Notes: a model not told the origin generated them from the sequence alone. DNA of 6,625 bases from Saprospiraceae bacterium (GCA_013002475.1 JABDJM010000114.1:1-6625); one strand, 5' to 3'. Positions 1 through 6,552 are shown, counted from the stretch's first letter. Made by a program: numbers and translations.

Positions 1-716
1 CTACGCGAAGGAACATCTTAAGTATGCTTCAGAAATCTCCACTTACTACCGGTGAGATTAGCGACCGAATAGATGACCTCTCACGCTACGCTGTCATGAA
101 ACACTTAGGGGTCCTGGAGGACGCCAGTCTAATTCGCACTCGGAGAGAAGGAAAATTTCGTTGGAACTATCTCAACGCTATCCCACTTCAACAATCCTAT
201 GAGCAATGGCTACGGCATTTAGTCCAACTGGCCCAACAGACCAAACCAACCATGGGGACTGCCAAAGAAACCATCATGACTGCAACATTCAGCTTTGACC
301 AGCTGCTGGACGTTCCCATTAACCGGGTATGGCAAGCACTGACTGCTGAAATTTCGAGCTGGTGGCCACGGAAATTACTGTACTATCAAAACGCAGAGTC
401 AAGACTCCAGCTAGAGCTTTTTGCAGGAGGAAGGCTTTTTGAATCTGCAAGCGGACAAAAGGAATACCTGTGGGCGCATGTCCTCGGGATCGACGCAAAG
501 AGAACCCTGCTCTTAAAAGGGCAACTAATTCCTGACTTAGGCGGACCGGCCTTATCCTTTCTTCAATTCGACCTGGAAAAGGCCTCAGGTAAACGATCAA
601 GGCTAAAGTTTTCGGTAACTCTCCTGGGGAATTTTTCCCAGTCAACGGTGGATGAACAAAAGGACCTTTGGGAAAGAATTGTCAAAAAACACCTCGTTCA
701 GTTTCTTAAAAACTGA
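1..716 (+). CDS. ArsR-type winged-helix regulator fused to SRPBCC (AHSA1-like) domain, 5' partial
   Basis: The reading frame is open from base 3 to the TAA at 714-716, and the true start lies left of the window. The first visible codons read TRRNILSMLQ, the end of the usual 'D-x-TRR-x-IL' helix of ArsR proteins, so the ATG at 24 is an internal Met and not the start. The first 65 or so visible residues form the winged helix: TTGEIS leads into the recognition helix (LSRYAVMKHLGVLEDASLI), followed by a charged wing (RTRREGKFRWNYL). After a helical linker (LQQSYEQWLRHLVQL), an SRPBCC fold fills the rest, with the opening strand and helix VPINRVWQALT, a WW pair, the GGRLFE turn typical of AHSA1/START-like domains, and a closing helix. 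Such fusions are known; the SRPBCC pocket probably binds a hydrophobic ligand, but ligand and target genes are unknown. No ArsR metal-binding cysteine pair is visible in the part present. Confidence 0.85.
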   Translation, partial: TRRNILSMLQKSPLTTGEISDRIDDLSRYAVMKHLGVLEDASLIRTRREGKFRWNYLNAIPLQQSYEQWLRHLVQLAQQTKPTMGTAKETIMTATFSFDQLLDVPINRVWQALTAEISSWWPRKLLYYQNAESRLQLELFAGGRLFESASGQKEYLWAHVLGIDAKRTLLLKGQLIPDLGGPALSFLQFDLEKASGKRSRLKFSVTLLGNFSQSTVDEQKDLWERIVKKHLVQFLKN

Positions 717-800
717 TTAACAGACACTTATAGCCCCAAATTCCTTTTCAGACCTCCTTTTCAACCTTGGACTTTCAGAGCATTTTTTCAGTCTTGAGGC

Positions 801-831
801 TTTCTCCCAGTGAAAAAATCACTTATCTTTG
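801..831 (+). promoter_or_regulatory. Probable Bacteroidota-type promoter for the L31 gene
   Basis: TATCTTTG at 824-831 matches the Bacteroidota -7 consensus TAnnTTTG exactly. A TTTC at 801-804 sits 19 bases upstream and is a weak match to the -33 TTTG element. Transcription would begin near 836-840, giving a leader of roughly 12-16 bases before the ATG at 852. The element lies downstream of the alternative GTG start at 810, which argues against that GTG. Confidence 0.55.
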
Positions 832-851
832 CATTCCGAAATTTTTATGAT

Positions 852-1124
852 ATGAAAAAGGATATCCATCCTAAAGAATACAGAATGGTAGTTTTTAAAG
901 ACTTCTCTTGCGATGAAGCTTTTTTAACCCATTCCTGCACACCTACTCAGGATACGATCACCTGGGAAGATGGTAAAGAATACCCTCTGATAAAACTGGA
1001 GATCAGTAATAAATCGCATCCCTTCTTTACCGGTAAGATGAAATTCGTCGATACTGCCGGAAGGATCGATAAGTTCAATAAGAAATTTGCTAAGTCAAAA
1101 CTGGCCAATAAGCAAAAAGCTTAA
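852..1124 (+). CDS. rpmE2: Type B 50S ribosomal protein L31, zinc-independent (C-minus) form
   Basis: A 90-residue protein of the large ribosomal subunit; L31 contributes to a bridge between the 50S and 30S subunits. The family signature is clear: [17 protein letters not shown] at the N-terminus, SHPFFTGK at 55-62 and [10 protein letters not shown] at 70-79, ending in a basic tail. The zinc-binding CxxC motifs of type A L31 are absent; only two isolated cysteines remain (C20, C29), and the position of the second CxxC reads NKSH. This is the YkgM-like type B form. In proteobacteria such paralogues are often Zur-controlled, but no Zur-like palindrome is evident upstream here, and type B may be the organism's main L31. 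The ATG at 852 is preferred over an in-frame GTG at 810 because it gives the canonical N-terminus and because the probable promoter lies between them. The gene seems monocistronic, with a strong terminator 26 bases after the stop. Confidence 0.95.
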   Translation: MKKDIHPKEYRMVVFKDFSCDEAFLTHSCTPTQDTITWEDGKEYPLIKLEISNKSHPFFTGKMKFVDTAGRIDKFNKKFAKSKLANKQKA

Positions 1125-1150
1125 TCAGCTCGACAAAAAAAATACTAGGA

Positions 1151-1181
1151 AGGCCTCCGTTAATTCGGAGGCCTTTTTTTT
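1151..1181 (+). terminator. Intrinsic terminator after the L31 gene
   Basis: A perfect 9-base-pair stem, AGGCCTCCG (1151-1159) with CGGAGGCCT (1166-1174), encloses the loop TTAATT. A run of eight T residues (1174-1181) follows. This is a textbook rho-independent terminator, separating the L31 unit from the nucleotidyltransferase gene that starts at 1194. Confidence 0.93.
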
Positions 1182-1188
1182 ATTTTTG
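1181..1188 (+). promoter_or_regulatory. Possible -7 element overlapping the terminator T-tract
   Basis: TATTTTTG matches TAnnTTTG exactly, but it ends only 5 bases before the ATG at 1194, so any transcript from it would be leaderless or nearly so. No good -33 TTTG lies 19-21 bases upstream, because that region is the terminator stem. In a T-rich tract a chance match is quite possible. The gene does need some promoter, since a strong terminator precedes it. Confidence 0.25.
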
Positions 1189-1193
1189 AGCAT

Positions 1194-2408
1194 ATGAGGA
1201 ATATTATCCTTTTCGACGATGATTCACGGGATGACCTTTTGCCCCTGACTTTTACCCGACCGGTTGGCATGCTCCGGCTTGGAATTCTTACGATTGCCGA
1301 AAAATGGGAAAAGCGTCTTGAGGGTCAGGTTTCCTATATAACCCAGGATTATCTCTCTGATAAATTTCCCATTCAAATTGAGGATGATAATTTCGTCATA
1401 AATGGAGGAGTATGTCCATCCGAACAACTAGTCCATCTCATTCTACAATTAGAGGACAACCAGGCTCTTTTAGACCAGGGAGATTTGATTGCTGCCAGGC
1501 TTAGTCAAAGCCAGTTTCAGCATTTGATGGAGGAAGAAGAGCTGGAGGAATTACAGGGATTTGAATTAGCGGACACAGAATATTATCGCGTTCAAAAACC
1601 CTGGCATCTGTTTAGCCTGAATGAAAAAGCGCTAAAGGATGATTTCGAGTGGTTGACCAAAGACCGAACAAGTGTACCTATTTCCTCTACTAACCAAACC
1701 ATTGCTCCAGAAAACATATTCCTGGAGGAAGGCGCTCAGGTTGAATGTGCCGTTTTGAATGCTTCTGCCGGCCCCATTTATGTGGGCAAAAATGCAATTA
1801 TCATGGAAGGTGCCATGGTCCGTGGAGGGCTTGCCTTAAATGAAGGTGCCCAAATCAAAATGGGCGCAAAAATATATGGGGCTACCACCGTGGGCCCCTA
1901 TTCAAAGGTTGGAGGGGAGGTTGCCAATAGCGTATTCCAGGGTTTTGCGAATAAAGGACATGATGGATACTTAGGTAACTCGGTGATTGGAGAATGGTGT
2001 AATCTGGGTGCCGACTCAAATATTTCAAACCTGAAGAACAACTACACAGAAGTGAGGCTTTGGAATTATCCGCAGGAACGTTTTGTATCCACAGGTTTAA
2101 CCTTTTGCGGATTGGTCATGGGAGATCATTCAAAATGCGGGATTAATACCATGTTCAACACCGGAACGGTGGTCGGGGTATTTGCCAACATCTTTGGCTC
2201 AGGATATCCTAGAAATTTTATTCCTTCCTTTAGCTGGGGAGGAGCTTCAGGATTCACCACTTATAAACTTTCCAAAGCCTGCGAAGTAGCAGAAATCGTA
2301 ATGGCGCGAAGAAAGAAGGAGCTTACTGATCTTGATGTGGGACTCTTAAGAAATGTCTTCAATGATACAGCCAAGTTTCGTCACTGGGAAAAGGTTAGTC
2401 AGCCTTGA
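1194..2408 (+). CDS. GlmU-like sugar nucleotidyltransferase / left-handed beta-helix acyltransferase
   Basis: A 404-residue two-domain protein resembling the Bacteroidota 'alternative GlmU' family, whose proposed role is making UDP-N-acetylglucosamine from glucosamine-1-phosphate for peptidoglycan and surface glycans. The N-terminal domain (about 1-160) is a divergent nucleotidyltransferase: it starts NIILFDDD and carries LLPLTFTRPVGMLRLG at 15-30 and NGGVCPSEQL near 70-79, but lacks the classical GxGTRM nucleotide loop. From about 170 to 345 the hexapeptide-like repeats of a left-handed beta-helix are visible (for example IYVGKNAIIMEGAMVRGG). The segment NKGHDGYLGNSVIG at 253-266 parallels the KAGHLTYLGD region of GlmU acetyltransferases, making H256 the likely catalytic base, and SNLKNNYTEV follows at 278-287. 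The ATG at 1194 gives the family N-terminus. The stop overlaps the next gene's TTG start, suggesting co-transcription and translational coupling. The exact sugar and whether both activities are kept are inferred. Confidence 0.85.
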   Translation: MRNIILFDDDSRDDLLPLTFTRPVGMLRLGILTIAEKWEKRLEGQVSYITQDYLSDKFPIQIEDDNFVINGGVCPSEQLVHLILQLEDNQALLDQGDLIAARLSQSQFQHLMEEEELEELQGFELADTEYYRVQKPWHLFSLNEKALKDDFEWLTKDRTSVPISSTNQTIAPENIFLEEGAQVECAVLNASAGPIYVGKNAIIMEGAMVRGGLALNEGAQIKMGAKIYGATTVGPYSKVGGEVANSVFQGFANKGHDGYLGNSVIGEWCNLGADSNISNLKNNYTEVRLWNYPQERFVSTGLTFCGLVMGDHSKCGINTMFNTGTVVGVFANIFGSGYPRNFIPSFSWGGASGFTTYKLSKACEVAEIVMARRKKELTDLDVGLLRNVFNDTAKFRHWEKVSQP

Positions 2409-3085
2409 CAACTTTGCCAAAATGGAAAATTTGGCTTTCCTATCTATTTGAACAAACAATAGAACATACCGGGAGCAATCAGAATCCAAGCCTGTCCCTT
2501 TGTCTATCCAGGGGGAGACTCCAATTATACACACCAAACGCCATTTACTCCTTCGAGGACCTTTATGACAATTTCTTTGACCTCTTTCAAAAAATTGATT
2601 TTGAGAGGCACGCCATCAAGGAAGTACTCGTACTCGGCTTTGGATTGGGCAGTGTCCCCTATATGCTGGAAAATAATTTTGCTCTTTCTGCCAGGTATAC
2701 CGGAGTAGAGTCAGATGGTGAAGTATTGCGGCTAGCCTCCTCTTATGCTGTTCCAAAATTGAACTCTTCCTGTACGATTGTACAAGCAGATGCATTTGCT
2801 TTTGTTGAACAAAGCCGGGAAAAATTTGATCTGATTGTAGTAGATCTCTTTTTGGATAATGTCATACCTTCTCAATTCAATGAACCTTTTTTTCTGGATA
2901 ACTGTAAAGACCTTCTAGTTCCCGACGGACTTCTCGTGTTCAACAGGCTTTCCTCAACTCCTGAAAAAAAAGAGTTGACAAGAGAATATTATGAAGAGGT
3001 CTTTAAATCTATATTTGAAAAAGGTAGACTTGTTGAGATAAAGGACAATTCCCTTTTGATCAGCCATAGTCGGTTTTTGAAATAA
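2405..3085 (+). CDS. Spermidine-synthase-like SAM-dependent methyltransferase
   Basis: A 226-residue cytoplasmic protein with a class I Rossmann-type methyltransferase fold. Motif I is VLVLGFGLGS at 74-83 (G78-x-G80-x-G82); an acidic residue at the end of the second strand (E102 in YTGVESD) would bind the SAM ribose; D129 in VQADAF lies in the adenine-binding region; and FDLIVVDLFLD at 141-151 is the fourth strand. The layout, with a short beta-rich N-terminus (LSLCLSRGRLQLYTPNAIYS), resembles spermidine synthases. However, motif I reads GFGLG and not the GGGDG typical of aminopropyltransferases, so methyl transfer to an unknown substrate is more likely than polyamine synthesis. No ATG is available near the N-terminus. 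The TTG at 2405 overlaps the preceding TGA as TTGA and gives the expected length; a TTG at 2414 is the alternative. A weak AAGG lies about 10 bases upstream. The next gene starts 2 bases after the stop. Confidence 0.82.
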   Translation: MTTLPKWKIWLSYLFEQTIEHTGSNQNPSLSLCLSRGRLQLYTPNAIYSFEDLYDNFFDLFQKIDFERHAIKEVLVLGFGLGSVPYMLENNFALSARYTGVESDGEVLRLASSYAVPKLNSSCTIVQADAFAFVEQSREKFDLIVVDLFLDNVIPSQFNEPFFLDNCKDLLVPDGLLVFNRLSSTPEKKELTREYYEEVFKSIFEKGRLVEIKDNSLLISHSRFLK

Positions 3086-3087
3086 TT

Positions 3088-3624
3088 ATGAAGGGCATGC
3101 TCTACTTTCGATTAAGGTTTTTCCTGGTGGCCATTTGTCTTGCATTGGGGTTCTTGCTCCATTGGATGGTTGGATTCATGGCGGCCCTTCCTGCCTATTT
3201 AGCTGGCATTCTGCTTCTCTTCTCTTTCTTAGTCCTTGGAACAGTAGGTCCTGCTTTTGCCCGCTTAAGGAAGGGAAAAATTGAAGAAGCCAGAACCTTA
3301 CTAGGATTGACCCATTTCCCCAATTGGCTCTTGAAAAGGCATAAGGCCTATTACCATTTTTGTTATGGGATGATCGACCTTCAGCAAGAAAAGCTTCAGC
3401 TCGCAGAGACCCATCTCCTGGAAGCGACCCGCCTGGGGCTTCGAAATGACAATGATCAGGCGCTTGCATCCCTTAATCTGGCGCATATTTATTATGTGAC
3501 GGGAAAAAAGGAAAAGAGCATCCTATGGGCCGCAAAGGCGAAGGCCTATGATCCGAATGATCTTATGATCCTGGAAAAATTAAAAGAGCTGCGATCCGCC
3601 CTGGGTATGAAGGATCCGGCATAA
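3088..3624 (+). CDS. Small inner-membrane protein with two transmembrane helices and TPR-like repeats (paralogue 1)
   Basis: I do not recognise a named family. The 178-residue protein begins with a basic stretch (MKGMLYFRLR), followed by two hydrophobic helices at about 11-29 and 32-53 with almost no loop between them, then RLRKGK. By the positive-inside rule both ends lie in the cytoplasm. Residues of about 85-156 form two TPR-like helical hairpins (AYYHFCYGMIDLQQEKLQLAE and ALASLNLAHIYYVTGKKEKS), ending in a short charged helix. TPRs normally mediate protein-protein contacts, so this is likely a membrane-anchored adaptor; no catalytic motif is seen. It starts 2 bases after the methyltransferase stop and is probably co-transcribed with it. 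ATG 3088 is chosen; ATG 3097 in the same frame would shorten it by three residues. The downstream gene encodes a clear paralogue. Confidence 0.8.
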   Translation: MKGMLYFRLRFFLVAICLALGFLLHWMVGFMAALPAYLAGILLLFSFLVLGTVGPAFARLRKGKIEEARTLLGLTHFPNWLLKRHKAYYHFCYGMIDLQQEKLQLAETHLLEATRLGLRNDNDQALASLNLAHIYYVTGKKEKSILWAAKAKAYDPNDLMILEKLKELRSALGMKDPA

Positions 3625-3642
3625 AAGCATTTCATTTCTGAT

Positions 3643-3650
3643 TACCTTTG
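3643..3650 (+). promoter_or_regulatory. Possible -7 promoter element for the second TPR gene
   Basis: TACCTTTG matches TAnnTTTG exactly and ends 22 bases before the ATG at 3673, nearly the same placement as at the L31 gene (20 bases). No convincing -33 TTTG is seen 19-21 bases upstream. If active, it would let this gene be expressed apart from the upstream cluster, although read-through from upstream is also possible because no terminator lies in the gap. Confidence 0.45.
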
Positions 3651-3672
3651 CCTTTCCAAAATTTTGCATTCC

Positions 3673-4266
3673 ATGTTTAGTATTAATATTTACTTGAAGC
3701 TGGCCATTGTTGCACTAAGCCTTATTGGTGGTATCATCCTGGCATTTGTTTATGGGTTTTGGTATTCCCTCCCCTTTCTGTTAATCGGGATTGGCTTTTT
3801 GCTTTCTTATATTTTTCTCGGAACTGTACAGAGCGCAGCGCCGATGATCCAAGCCATGGATTTTGTTGGAGCTGAAAAACGACTTAACATGACCCTAAAG
3901 CCGGATTGGTTGTACAAAACTAACCGGGCCTTTTATTACATCATGCAAGGCACTCTGGCTTTACAAAAAAAGGAAAATGATAAGGCTGAAGAATTATTGA
4001 ATAAGGCGGAGTCCCTGGAACTTCCTTCCGATAACGAAAAAGCCATGGTGGCTTTGCAATTAGCAAACCTGCATAGTGCAAAAGGAAAATGGGCCGCTGC
4101 TAAGATCCAGGTCCAAAAGATGAAGAAACTAAAAGTAACGGAGTCGCAACTAAAGGATCAGATCAAGCAATTTGAAAAGGCTTTCTCAAACCGGGGCCAG
4201 GCGGCGCATCTGAGTCAAAGATCCCATGGCCGGGGTTCACGAAAAAAGGGGTACAGAGGTTTTTAA
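3673..4266 (+). CDS. Small inner-membrane protein with two transmembrane helices, TPR-like repeats and a basic tail (paralogue 2)
   Basis: A 197-residue protein of unknown function, evidently a tandem duplicate of its upstream neighbour. Both have two close-packed N-terminal membrane helices (here about 7-28 and 31-50), the same LGTV at the end of helix 2, and a TPR-like region with matching landmarks: the pattern P-[ND]-W-L-x-K, a shared DN-x-x-A turn, and LA near the end of the repeat. My hand alignment of 59 residues across this region gives about 21 identities. Unlike its neighbour, it ends in a Gly-, Arg- and Lys-rich tail (SQRSHGRGSRKKGYRGF), which could contact nucleic acid or acidic lipids or be disordered; this is inference. 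ATG 3673 is preferred to the in-frame TTG at 3664 because of the start codon and a fitting -7 element. The stop TAA overlaps the stop of metG on the other strand. Confidence 0.78.
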   Translation: MFSINIYLKLAIVALSLIGGIILAFVYGFWYSLPFLLIGIGFLLSYIFLGTVQSAAPMIQAMDFVGAEKRLNMTLKPDWLYKTNRAFYYIMQGTLALQKKENDKAEELLNKAESLELPSDNEKAMVALQLANLHSAKGKWAAAKIQVQKMKKLKVTESQLKDQIKQFEKAFSNRGQAAHLSQRSHGRGSRKKGYRGF

Positions 4267-6392
4267 TTGACAGGAAATCCAATATCCCAGGACCCCTTAG
4301 GTTCGACAAAGGTCAATTTTCCTTCTTCATTTTCAGCCATCAGAACCATTCCGTTTGATTCGACACCACGGATCTTTCGTGGTGCCAGATTTGCAAGAAC
4401 AAGAACCTGCTGCCCTACAATTTCGTCCGGCTTGAAAAACTTTGCAATCCCAGAAACCAGGGTGCGTTTTTCAAAACCCATATCCACTTCCAACTTCAAT
4501 AACTTGTCCGCGCCTTTCACTTTTTCGGCGGAAAGGATCCGGGCAGTTCGTATATCCAGCTTCGTGAAATCATCATAGGTAATCCGATCTTTCAGACTTG
4601 GTTGTTTGGGCTTCTGTTCTTCCATGATCTTTGCAAGTTTTTCTTTCTGAATATCGATAATGTCCATGATCGAGCGATCCTTTCGATCATCGATCTTTGC
4701 AAACAAAATTTCAGGGTCTCCGATCTTATGCCCGGGATTTATCAGGCTTTCGCCAGATGAAAGCTTCTCAAACATATCTGCAATACTTCCTTCGGAGGCT
4801 GCCGGAAGCCCGAGGAGGTCAGCCATTTTTTTTGCAATGCCGGGAAGAAACGGTTTTATCAGCTGACTTAGAATAGCCACATTCTGGAGACTCAGGAAAA
4901 TGCATTCTTTGATCAGAGGACTATCCGGATCCCTCTTAAAGATCTTCCAGGGAGAAACGTCCTGGAGGTAGGTATTTCCAAATGAAGAGATCTCCATCAA
5001 AGCCATTATTGCTGCTTTGAAGGAAAACTTTTCGATCAGTCTGCCAACTTCCTCTGCCTTTTCAAAAAGGCTCCTTAAGCCCTCAACGGGCATATTCTCT
5101 GGGGATGGACACTTACCATCAAAATACTTGTGCGTAAGAACTATGACCCGATTTAAGTAGTTACCGAGGTTATCAGCTAACTCCTTGTCGTGATAATCCA
5201 CAAAATCATCCCACTTAAAGTCTGCATCCCGGTTTTCAGGCATGTTTCGTATAAGCGCATAGCGAAGAGCATCCTCCTTATTTGGAAAGGACTTGAAGAG
5301 CTCCAGGTATTCATGCTGTTCAATTCCCCAGCCTCTGGATTTTGAAAACTTTTGCCCTTCAAAATTCAGGAATTGGTTTGCCGGAACATTTACGGGCAAC
5401 TGATAGGAACCATGTGCTTTCAGCATAGCTGGAAAAACTATACAATGAAAAACGATATTGTCCTTTCCGATAAAATGAACTAATTCACTATCCGGAGACT
5501 GCCAATATTTTTTCCAATAATCCGGATCACCTTTCTTGTCAATTCCCCATTGGCGAGTTGCTGAGATGTAACCGATCGGCGCATCAAACCAAACGTACAA
5601 GACTTTATTGGAAGCCCCCTCCACCGGAACGGGTATCCCCCAGTCCAGGTCTCTCGTTATCGCCCTGGGCTGCAGACCGCTATCCAACCAGGATAGACAT
5701 TGCCCGATTACATGTTTCTTCCATGACCTTGGATCATGATGAGCCTGCCCCTCAAGAGTGCCTTCCTGGATCCATTTCCTTAACCATTCTTCATGATTAT
5801 CTAAGCGGAAATACCAGTGTGAAGTCGATTTCAATTCTGGCTTTTTTCCGGATAGCGTAGAAACCGGCTTTATCAACTCAGTAGGAGAAAGGTCCCTGCC
5901 ACAATTTTCACATTGATCTCCAAATGCTTCTTCATATTCGCAGTGGGGGCAAGTTCCTTTGATGTATCTGTCAGCCAGGAATTGGTTATACTCGGCATCA
6001 TAATACTGATCTGTCGTCCTCTCTTCAAACTCCCCACCTTTATCGAGGAGCTTCTTGAAAAACTCCTGAGCGGTTTCGTGATGAAGAGGAGCACTTGTTC
6101 TGTGATAAAAGTCAAAGCTGATACCCAGTTTTTGAAAAGTATCCTTGTTAAGATTATGATACTTGTCGATGATCTCCTTAGGCGAGATTCCTTCTTTTTT
6201 TGCCCGAATGGTTATAGCCGCCCCATGCTCATCCGACCCACAAACAAAAAGAACATCCTTTCCCATAAGGCGCTTATATCGGACATAGATATCTGCAGGT
6301 AGGTAGGCACCAGCAAGATGACCCAGGTGAAGTGCCCCGTTAGCGTAGGGAAGCGCGGATGTGACTAGCAGTCTATTTTTTGTAGAACCCAT
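4263..6392 (-). CDS. metG: Methionyl-tRNA synthetase with C-terminal tRNA-binding domain
   Basis: A complete 709-residue class I aminoacyl-tRNA synthetase that charges tRNA-Met in the cytoplasm. The Rossmann catalytic domain holds the HIGH-type motif HLGH at 22-25 in PYANGALHLGHLAGAY, and the KMSKS-type loop KFSKS at 348-352. The inserted connective domain has a four-cysteine zinc knuckle, C148-x2-C151 and C161-x2-C164, as in E. coli MetG. VWFDAPIGYISA at 267-278 lies in the conserved core. The alpha-helical anticodon-binding domain spans about 390-560 and includes the PW of DVSPWKIF near 481-482. After a charged linker (about 575-600), a Trbp111/EMAPII-like OB-fold domain fills about 605-709 (DFTKLDIRTARILSAEKVKG, then LANLAPRKIRGVESNGM), which in E. 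coli MetG supports dimerisation and tRNA binding. Length is normal for this fused form. The ATG gives the canonical N-terminus, with an A-rich, Shine-Dalgarno-free leader. Confidence 0.98.
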   Translation of the reverse strand: MGSTKNRLLVTSALPYANGALHLGHLAGAYLPADIYVRYKRLMGKDVLFVCGSDEHGAAITIRAKKEGISPKEIIDKYHNLNKDTFQKLGISFDFYHRTSAPLHHETAQEFFKKLLDKGGEFEERTTDQYYDAEYNQFLADRYIKGTCPHCEYEEAFGDQCENCGRDLSPTELIKPVSTLSGKKPELKSTSHWYFRLDNHEEWLRKWIQEGTLEGQAHHDPRSWKKHVIGQCLSWLDSGLQPRAITRDLDWGIPVPVEGASNKVLYVWFDAPIGYISATRQWGIDKKGDPDYWKKYWQSPDSELVHFIGKDNIVFHCIVFPAMLKAHGSYQLPVNVPANQFLNFEGQKFSKSRGWGIEQHEYLELFKSFPNKEDALRYALIRNMPENRDADFKWDDFVDYHDKELADNLGNYLNRVIVLTHKYFDGKCPSPENMPVEGLRSLFEKAEEVGRLIEKFSFKAAIMALMEISSFGNTYLQDVSPWKIFKRDPDSPLIKECIFLSLQNVAILSQLIKPFLPGIAKKMADLLGLPAASEGSIADMFEKLSSGESLINPGHKIGDPEILFAKIDDRKDRSIMDIIDIQKEKLAKIMEEQKPKQPSLKDRITYDDFTKLDIRTARILSAEKVKGADKLLKLEVDMGFEKRTLVSGIAKFFKPDEIVGQQVLVLANLAPRKIRGVESNGMVLMAENEEGKLTFVEPKGSWDIGFPVN

Positions 6393-6413
6393 GTTTGTTT
6401 TTGAGTTTCGGGG

Positions 6414-6421
6414 CGAATATA
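6414..6421 (-). promoter_or_regulatory. Possible -7 promoter element for metG
   Basis: On the minus strand this reads TATATTCG, one mismatch from TAnnTTTG, and it ends 21 bases before the metG ATG. That spacing matches the candidates ahead of the L31 gene and the second TPR gene. No clear -33 TTTG is visible at the expected distance. I saw no T-box-like structure in the 191-base gap. Confidence 0.35.
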
Positions 6422-6552
6422 CGGGATTGGCTACTGTATGAAGGATTCCAGCTTAGGACGAAATACTGGATTCGTTATTTAAACCATATCTTTAGAGAAG
6501 ATGAAATGCAAATTTCCACAAAAGCATTAGAGCCTTAAAATTCCTAATCAAT

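Noticed and set aside
319..645. Minus-strand open frame of 108 codons inside the ArsR/SRPBCC gene
   Set aside because: It lies wholly antisense to a well-supported domain-bearing frame and its translation shows no recognisable motif.
698..716. Inverted repeat TCAGTTT / AAACTGA at the end of the first gene as a terminator
   Set aside because: The stem is AT-rich, the loop is short and no T-run follows; it may be chance, so it is not called a terminator.
810..851. GTG start giving L31 a 14-residue N-terminal extension
   Set aside because: The extension is not part of the L31 family, and the probable -7 element at 824-831 lies inside it.
2405..3085. Annotation as a true spermidine synthase (speE)
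   Set aside because: Motif I is GFGLG and not GGGDG, and the protein is shorter than usual spermidine synthases, so a related methyltransferase is the safer call.
3176..3486. Minus-strand open frames opposite the first TPR gene
   Set aside because: They overlap the coding strand of a gene with clear membrane and TPR features and a conserved paralogue next door; the translations look random.
5558..6302. Plus-strand open frames (100 and 129 codons) opposite metG
   Set aside because: They lie antisense to conserved MetG core residues, including the zinc knuckle, and have no plausible start context; they are shadows of metG.
6393..6552. Possible small gene, riboswitch or T-box between metG and the right-edge gene
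   Set aside because: Only frames of about 9-14 codons are present, and the one visible inverted repeat (TCCAG/CTGGA near 6446-6470) has a 5-base stem; no T-box or riboswitch core was recognised.
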